From Pseudonocardia sp. 73-21 (GTDB lineage Bacteria; Actinomycetota; Actinomycetes; Mycobacteriales; Pseudonocardiaceae): a stretch of DNA of 64,000 nt. Positions 58,076-64,000 of the stretch are shown here, piece by piece. The stretch spans positions 146,897 to 210,896 of the forward strand of contig NZ_MKVV01000014.1 of NCBI RefSeq assembly GCF_001899645.1, written 5' to 3'. Each line of letters begins with the position of its first letter. Within the stretch, counting starts at the first letter, position 1. The notes under the pieces are model-generated. The model saw nothing but the letters and a program-made list of their open reading frames with translations, did no database searches and was not told where the DNA came from. A program made the translations under genes and the position numbers.

Positions 58076-58113
58076 GGGGTTGAAGGTCCATCCGGTGCAA
58101 AACCAACGCCAGG
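58076..58113 (+). repeat. 38-bp left inverted repeat of a Tn3-family element
   Basis: Beginning GGGGTTGAAGGTCCATCCGG, this is exactly 38 nt long, starts with the GGGG of Tn3-family ends, and finishes in ACGCCAGG, close to the ACGCTAAG-like inner end of the family. It lies inside the ISL3 reading frame and 80 nt before tnpA. The five bases before it (AAGAG) would be the target duplication. The right copy is not recognised in the window. Confidence 0.65.
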
Positions 58114-58193
58114 GCCGTTGAGGTGGAGGCGATGACCCGGGTCTAGGGTCCGCGATCACCGTCGGTGATCGTGCCCGCAGCCTGGGGGGTCTG

Positions 58194-60710
58194 GTGTCGG
58201 CCCGTGATGTGTTCTCCGTGCAGGAGCTGGCGCAGCTGCGCGGGTTCCCGAGGATCTCCGCGGAGGAGCTGATCCGGTTCTTCACGTTGAGCGGCGCGGA
58301 TGAGGCGTTCGTGCGGTCGATGCGCCAACCGGCGACGATGCTGGGTGTGACGGCGCAGCTGTGCAGCCTGCCCTGGTTGGGGTTCGTGCCCGATGAGGTC
58401 GCCGCGGCGCCGGTGGTGGCGGTGGAGCGGCTGGCGGCCCGGCTGGGGATTTCGCCGGCCGGGTTGGCCGGCTACGGGCGCCGCGAGCAGACCCGCACCG
58501 ATCATCTGCGGGCAGTGATGGCGTATCTGGGCTGGCGCACGACCGACGGGTTGTCGCTCAAGGAGCTCGATGAGTTCCTGCTGGCCAGGGCGATGGAACA
58601 CGACTCGCCCGGCCTGCTGTTCCGGCTGGCGTGCGAGCATCTGATCACTTCGCGGGTGGTGCGGCCTGGCCCGGTGAAGTTGCTGGAGCGGGTCGCGTCT
58701 GCGCGGGCCCGGGCGGAGCGGGAGACCTGTGACCGGGTCGCGCACCTGCTGACCCCGACCCGCCCCGGTGAGCTGGACGGGTTGTCGGTGGTCGATCCCG
58801 AGATCGGCATGACCCGGCTGCGGTGGCTGTCCACCGGTCCGACCGAGGCCTCGGCCGCGGCGGTGAAGACCGAGGTCCGCAAGCTGGAGTTCCTGCGCGG
58901 TCTCGACGCGCACACCGTGGACCTGTCGAGTCTTCCGGCGGAGCGGCGGCGGCACCTGGCCGCGGTGGGGCGGTGCAGTTCGGTACCGGCGCTGACGCGG
59001 CGTGACCCGCCCCGCCGCTACGCGATCGTGCTCACCCTGCTGGTGCAGTCGGCGACCGACGTGCTCGACGAGGTCGTGGCGCTGTTCGACCAGGCCGTGT
59101 CCGCGCGCGAGTCACGCGCCCGGCGCAAGCTGACCGACCAGCTCGCCGAACGCGCGCGGCGCGGTGAGGACAAGCTCGCGTTGGCCGAGGAGATCCTGCC
59201 GGTGCTGGCCGACCCGACGATCCCCGACGAGCAGGTGGGTGGGCTGTTGCGGGAACGGATCGGGATGAGCCGGCTCCGCGCCGCCCTGGCCACACCCGCT
59301 ACCGCGCGGCAGCCCCGCGATCACGGCCACGTGCTGCGGGTGCTGACCTTCGCCGGCGGGCCGTCCGCAACAGAACCGTTGGCGGCGGTCGAGGTGCTGC
59401 GCGGGCTCACCGCCACCGGGACGCGCAGTGTCCCGGCCGACGCCCCGACCGGGTTCGTGCCGGCCCGCTGGCGCGGCTACCTCGACGACGCGATCGCCGC
59501 CGGCGCCACCGCGGCCTACCGCCACTACTGGGAACTGTGCGTGTTGTTGTGCCTGCGTGACGCGCTGCGCAGCGGCGACGTGCACGTCCCCGGATCGCGC
59601 CGCTACGCCGACCCGACCGCCCACCTGATCCCGACTCAGGCGTGGCCGGCGCAGCGCGCCGAGTTCTGCGCCCTGGCCGGCGCGAAACCGGACCCAGCCA
59701 CAGCGCTGGCCGGGGTGGACACCGAGCTGAATGTCGCGCTGGGCGAGCTCGAGCAGGTCCTGGCCGGCGGGCAGGGACCGGTCCGGGTTGACGAGCACGG
59801 CGAGCTGGTGATCGGCCCACTATCGGCCGAGGACCTGCCCGCCGAGGCGCAGCAGCTGCGCGAGGAGCTGACCGCGCTGTTGCCGTTCGCGCCGATCGCG
59901 TCGGTGCTCATCGAGCTCGACCGGCGCACCGGGTTCCTGGACTGCTTCACCCACGCTGGGGGCGCCACCCCGCGCTCGCGGGAGCTGAAACGCAACCTGC
60001 TGGCGGTGATCATCAGTCAGGCCACCAACCTGGGGTTGTCGCGGATGGCCGACGCCTCGGGCATCGCCTACGACAGCCTGGTCTGGACCGCCGAGTGGTA
60101 CGTGCGGGAGGAGACCCTGCGCGCGGCGAACCTGGCCGTAATCGGCTATCACCAACAGCTCCCACTCGCCGCGGTGTTCGGCGGCGGAACCCTGTCCTCC
60201 AGCGACGGGCAACACTGGGACGAGATGCTCCGGGTCGCAGCGTCGCTGAAGTACGGGCACGTGACCGCGTCGCTGATCGTGGGCAAGCTGTCGCGCGCGG
60301 ACCGGCAGAACGGGCTGGCCGCCGCGCTCAACGAGTACGGGGCGCTGCGCCGCACGGTCTACGCCGCCCAGTACCTGTCGAGGGAGGACTATCGCCGCAA
60401 GATCTCCCGCCAGCTCAACAACGTGCACCGACGGCACCTGCAGGCCCAGACCGAGCAGGCGTGGTGTCTGACGCTGGCCACCAACGCGATCACCGCCTGG
60501 ACGACCGAATACCTGGGCTTGGCCGTGGCCGAGCAGCGCGGCCGGGGCCGGCGCGTGGACGATGTTCTGCTCGCGCACCTGTCCCCGGCGCACAGCGAGA
60601 ACATCGGTTTGTTCGGCACCATCACCGTCGACATCGACGCCGAACTCGCCCAGCTCGACCCCAGCGGGCACCGGCCTTTGCGTCGAGCGGCCGCGAGCGC
60701 GGCATCATGA
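58194..60710 (+). mobile_element. tnpA: Tn3-family transposase TnpA with two in-frame deletions
   Basis: The 838-residue product is a Tn3 transposase: N-terminal DUF4158 region (about 1-170), then the catalytic part with the first Asp in SSSDGQ at about residue 670, HWDEMLRVAASLKYGHVTAS and EQAWCLTLATNAITAWTTEY. Full-length relatives have about 960-1000 residues. Between SSSDGQ and HWDEML about 120 residues that hold the second catalytic Asp are gone, and after ISRQLNN the segment with LHALRRDLLYAHEG is gone too. The frame stays open, so the protein is expressible but should not catalyse transposition. Its stop overlaps the LAL gene start. Confidence 0.9.
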
Positions 60711-63520
60711 CGCCGCCGGCGGTGTTGTGTCCGGTCGTGATCGGCCGTGACGCCGAGCTCGCCGGCCTGTGCGCGGCGCTGGACGCGGCGGTCGCCGGCC
60801 GGGGTGGGCTGGTGTGGCTGGTCGGGCAGTCGGGCATCGGCAAGTCGCGGCTGGCTCGAGAGCTGGCTGATCGAGCCCGGGCCGGCGGGAGCGCAGTGGC
60901 GGTGGGCCGCGCGGTACCGGCCGGCGGGTCGACGCCGTACCGGCCGTGGACCGAGGCGTTGCTGGCGCTGCTGCGTGATCACCGCCTCCCCGCCGACGCC
61001 GAGCTCCATGGATGGTTGCCGGCGCTGGCCGCGATCGTGCCGACGATCGCCGTGAGCGCTACCAGCGGTGATGGTGGTGAGGTGTCGGCGGCGGTCCGCG
61101 GCGAAGCGGTCGTTCAGCTGCTAGGTCGACTCGCGCGCCCCGACGGCCTGCTGATCGTGCTGGAGGATTTGCACTGGGCCGACCCGGACACCCTCGCGGT
61201 CCTGGAGTACGTCGCCGACAACGTCTCCGCCGAGCGGGTGTTGTGTGTGGCGACCAGCCGCGACGAGCCGGCCAGCGCGGCGATGGAGCTGATCGGGCGC
61301 CTGCACTCCCGCCGCGCCGCTGCGTTGATGCCGCTGGACCGTCTCGATGAGGTCCAGGTCGCGGCGATGGCGCGGTTGTGCGCCCCGGGGGCGGATGAGC
61401 GGCGTCTGAGCCAGGTGGCGCGGACTGCGGACGGGGTGCCGTTCCTGGTCGAGGAGCTGCTGGCCGCGCCCGGGATACCCCGCTCGTTCGCCGACACCGT
61501 GCGGGCCCGGCTCGCCGAGCTGGGCGAGGCCGAACGGTCGGTGGTGGAGGCGGCCGCGGTGCTCGGGCGCCACTTCGATTGGCGGCTGCTACCCCCGATG
61601 ACAGGGCTGGGACCGGAACCGGTGTCCGCGGCGCTGGCCCGGGGGGTGGAGTGTCTGCTGTTGGTCGTGGACGGGGCCGGGTTCGGGTTCCGGCATGCGC
61701 TGACCCGGCAAGCGGTGCTCGCTGAGGTGCTGCCGCCACGGCGGGCCGCGCTGGCCGCGGCCGGGCTGCAGGCACTGACCGCGGCCGGGCCGCGGCTGGA
61801 TGAGACCGGGGCGGAGGTCGCCGCCGATCTCGCCGCCCAGGCCGGGGACCTGCACCGGGCCGGGGTGCTGCTGGGCGACGCCGGGCGGGCTGCGCTGCGC
61901 CGCGGCGCGCTGCAGACCGCAATCGACACGCTGCACCGCGCGGGCGAGGTGCTCGACGAGCCCGCCGGGCGCGGTGAGGTGGACCGGTTGTTGATCGAGG
62001 CGCTCGCGGCCGCGGGGCGGGTCGACGACGCGCTCGCCACGGGTGAGAGGGCATTGAACGAGATTGCGCAACGGGGCGGCGCGGCGATCGAGCGCGGCGA
62101 GCTGCATCTGCAGCTGGCCCAGGCCGCGGTGACCGGGACCCGGTGGTCGGTGGCCACCGCCCATCTGCACGCCGCCCGGGACGCCGTGGCCGGGAGCGCC
62201 TCCGGCGCGGTGGCCGCCCAGCTGGCGGTGCTGGAGGCGGAGATCGCGTTCGCCGCCGATGACATCGAACGGGCCGCCGCCCTGGCCGAGACGGCCCGCG
62301 CGATCCCGCAGGCCGGCCCGGAGGCGATCTGTCATGCCCTGGAGGTGATCGGTCGGGCCGCCCGGACCCGGGACCTCGCCGTGGCCGGGCGCGCGTTCGA
62401 GACCGCGCTGGCCACCGCGGACGCCGCCGGCCTGCCGCTGTGGCGGCTGCGCGCGCTGCACGAGCTGGGCACGATCGAGCTGTTCACCGAGGCCGGGACC
62501 GGGCGGCTCTGGCAGGCCCGCCGGCTCGCCGAGCAACTCGGGGCATGGAGCACCGCCGCGGTGGTGGACCTGCAGTTGTGCGCCGCCGTGCAGACCGTGT
62601 TCGCCCTGGACGCCGCCGCCGAGCACGCCCGCCGCGGCCTGGCCTTGTGCGAGCGACTTGGGCTCGATCGGCTGCGGGCGCGGCTGCACTACTTCCTGGC
62701 CGAGAATCACGCCTTCCGCCGGGAACGCGCCGAGATGGAGCACCACCTCGCGCTCGCGCTGGCCGGCGCACCCGGTGATCTCGTGGAAGACGCGTTCGCC
62801 TGGGGAGGCGCCCGCGGGATGCTCGCCCTGCTCGACGGCGACTGGGACGGCGCCCTGGACTGTCTCGCGCGCGCCGCGGTGCTGCTGCGGCGCACCCCGC
62901 ATAGCGAACCGGCCGAGTTCCGGGCGTTCTGGCCGCTGCTGCTCACCGCCGTCGACGACCGGCGCGCCGCCTCCGAACTCGCCCACGCCGACCGCGCGAA
63001 CCTCACGATCATGTTCTGCAACCGGGGCCTGCTCGGCTACGCCCACGCCATCGCGGCCGGCCGCGACGGTGATCGTGTCCGGGCCGGCGAGCTGGCCCGG
63101 GCGGCGGACACCGCGCTGATCCGCGCCCCGGTGTGGGGGCATCTGGCCCGGTTATGCGCCGCCGGCCCCGCCCTGACCGACGGCTGGGGGGACCCCCAGC
63201 AGTGGTTGCCCGAAGCGCTGGAATGCTTCACCGAGCACGACCTGCACGGCCTGGCCCTCCGCTGCCGCGACCTGCTCGGCCGTCCGCACACGGCCCGGTG
63301 GGATCGCTATCGGTTCACCGCCCGCGAGGCCGACGTGCTCGAGCTGGTGGTGGCGGGGCTGGCCAACAAGCAGATCGCCACCCGGCTGCGGCTCTCGCCG
63401 CGCACCGTGGAGAAACACGTCGAGAGCCTGCTGCGCAAGACCGCGACCCGGTCGCGCACCCAGCTGGTCGCCCTGCTCAACGCGCCCGCCGACCCCACCG
63501 ACCGGCCGCGACCCCGATAG
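60707..63520 (+). CDS. LAL-type (large ATP-binding, LuxR-family) transcriptional regulator
   Basis: The 937-residue regulator has an AAA/STAND ATPase at the start (Walker A VGQSGIGKS near residues 40-48, Walker B LLIVLEDLHWAD), a long TPR-like helical middle, and a LuxR helix-turn-helix at the end (FTAREADVLELVVAGLANKQ, RLRLSPRTVEKHVESLL). LALs activate antibiotic and sugar-metabolism genes. Its ATG overlaps the stop of tnpA (ATGA), so it is translationally coupled to a transposase, which is very unusual. It could be transposon cargo or a gene stabilised by insertion. It converges on the cupin gene. Confidence 0.9.
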   Translation: MTPPAVLCPVVIGRDAELAGLCAALDAAVAGRGGLVWLVGQSGIGKSRLARELADRARAGGSAVAVGRAVPAGGSTPYRPWTEALLALLRDHRLPADAELHGWLPALAAIVPTIAVSATSGDGGEVSAAVRGEAVVQLLGRLARPDGLLIVLEDLHWADPDTLAVLEYVADNVSAERVLCVATSRDEPASAAMELIGRLHSRRAAALMPLDRLDEVQVAAMARLCAPGADERRLSQVARTADGVPFLVEELLAAPGIPRSFADTVRARLAELGEAERSVVEAAAVLGRHFDWRLLPPMTGLGPEPVSAALARGVECLLLVVDGAGFGFRHALTRQAVLAEVLPPRRAALAAAGLQALTAAGPRLDETGAEVAADLAAQAGDLHRAGVLLGDAGRAALRRGALQTAIDTLHRAGEVLDEPAGRGEVDRLLIEALAAAGRVDDALATGERALNEIAQRGGAAIERGELHLQLAQAAVTGTRWSVATAHLHAARDAVAGSASGAVAAQLAVLEAEIAFAADDIERAAALAETARAIPQAGPEAICHALEVIGRAARTRDLAVAGRAFETALATADAAGLPLWRLRALHELGTIELFTEAGTGRLWQARRLAEQLGAWSTAAVVDLQLCAAVQTVFALDAAAEHARRGLALCERLGLDRLRARLHYFLAENHAFRRERAEMEHHLALALAGAPGDLVEDAFAWGGARGMLALLDGDWDGALDCLARAAVLLRRTPHSEPAEFRAFWPLLLTAVDDRRAASELAHADRANLTIMFCNRGLLGYAHAIAAGRDGDRVRAGELARAADTALIRAPVWGHLARLCAAGPALTDGWGDPQQWLPEALECFTEHDLHGLALRCRDLLGRPHTARWDRYRFTAREADVLELVVAGLANKQIATRLRLSPRTVEKHVESLLRKTATRSRTQLVALLNAPADPTDRPRPR

Positions 63521-63573
63521 CGCAGTCCGCGGGCGGCCAGGCGGGTTGCCCCGCGCCGGGCACGCTCAGGAGT

Positions 63574-64000
63574 TCAGCGGGGCTGGTTCAGGAAGGCGTG
63601 CGCCTCGTCCTCGGTGATCGAGGCGCCGACGGTGGTGATGTCGTGCGCGGCCATCGCCCGCGACAGCACCTGCATGCCCGGCCCGCCCGTCGCCACCGGC
63701 AACCCGATGGCGGCGGCCGGCTGGCCCAGCTCGCGCACCAACCGCAGGAAACTGTCCTCGGCCAGCACGATCAGGATCCGCGCGGCGCGGCCGCCCACCA
63801 CCCGGAACGAATGCGCCACCCCACGCGGCATCGACACCCAATGCCCCGGCCCGGCCAGCCACTCCCGCCCGCCACAGCGCACCACCAGCTGCCCGTCGAG
63901 CACATACCAGCTGTCATCGGCGTCCTGGTGCACGTGCAGCGGCGGGGAGGCCCCGGCCGGCAACGTCACCTCCAACACCACCGGCCCGGTGTCGGTCCCG
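63574..64000 (-). CDS. Cupin-domain protein, N-terminus beyond the window
   Basis: The visible frame reads LEVTLPAGASPPLHVHQDAD and DSWYVLDGQLVVRCGGREW, then HWVSMPRGVAHSFRVVGG, the two metal-binding motifs of a single-domain cupin. It continues upstream to the right edge without a stop, so an N-terminal part is missing. The C-terminus has a helical tail with MAAHDITTVGASITEDEAH. It converges on the LAL gene with a 53-nt gap. A regulatory or dioxygenase role cannot be told apart. Confidence 0.82.
   Translation of the reverse strand, partial: GTDTGPVVLEVTLPAGASPPLHVHQDADDSWYVLDGQLVVRCGGREWLAGPGHWVSMPRGVAHSFRVVGGRAARILIVLAEDSFLRLVRELGQPAAAIGLPVATGGPGMQVLSRAMAAHDITTVGASITEDEAHAFLNQPR

Noticed and set aside
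63521-63573. Possible Tn3 right end in the LAL/cupin gap
   Set aside because: No stretch complementary to the 38-nt left end; only GC-rich filler.
1-64000. CRISPR arrays, rRNA and tRNA genes
   Set aside because: No regularly spaced repeats and no conserved RNA cores were seen on either strand.

Overview
The window is very GC-rich, with almost every third codon position G or C, and its gene families point to a Pseudonocardia-like actinobacterium. Markers are an SsgA-type division protein, DUF5313 and DUF5709 proteins, an RGCVC mini-protein, a MenJ-type menaquinone reductase, a MftD-type mycofactocin oxidase and a LAL regulator. No rRNA, tRNA or CRISPR array was seen. The assignment is by eye only.

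Layout. 0-12.5 kb: the first codons of cobD at the left edge, a flavin reductase, an acyl-CoA synthetase, a lipoprotein, a three-gene split cytochrome b operon including a 47-residue membrane protein, SsgA, a kinase-like/SDR pair, TetR, an alpha/beta hydrolase and an FhuF-like iron reductase behind an iron box. 12.5-17.5 kb: gluconate import and phosphorylation (gntP, gntK, divergent gntR with an operator) and a GH3 glycosidase. 17.7-26 kb: a Pro/Val-rich membrane protein, a desaturase coupled to an RGCVC gene, a DksA-like protein, an aldehyde dehydrogenase, LtrA, and an IclR/reductase/P450 set resembling aromatic O-demethylation systems. 26-29.1 kb: an MFS pseudogene and a glycosyltransferase whose 3' end is scrambled by frameshifts. 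29.2-38.1 kb: cold-shock protein with a clear terminator, TetR/MFS pair, class A PBP, MenJ-like reductase, thiolase/SDR pair.

38.1-47.5 kb is the most interesting locus. It has a membrane glycosyltransferase and a small membrane protein on one strand. Diverging from them are a free-standing A-T-TE synthetase (NRPS-like, no condensation domain), a Wzx-type flippase, two tandem secreted GH16 enzymes and an S51-type peptidase. It reads as a make, flip and trim pathway for a cell-surface product, and I do not recognise it as a described system.

47.5-53.1 kb: LLM flavoprotein, an isolated mftD-like gene, a DUF1059-type protein, a TetX-like FAD monooxygenase divergent from a TetR regulator, and an Atp10-like protein. 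53.1-64 kb is accessory DNA: short DUF genes, decayed fragments of hydrolase, AraC, transporter and IS256 genes, an ISL3 transposase with a frameshift, and a Tn3-family element inserted into it. The Tn3 transposase has two in-frame deletions and overlaps the start of a large LAL regulator. A cupin gene runs off the right edge.

Regulation visible in the sequence: many genes appear to be leaderless. A TAnnnT-like hexamer sits exactly 6 nt (sometimes 7) before the ATG or GTG. Several divergent pairs carry palindromic operator candidates. Stop/start overlaps (ATGA, GTGA, TGATG, TAGTG) mark coupled genes.
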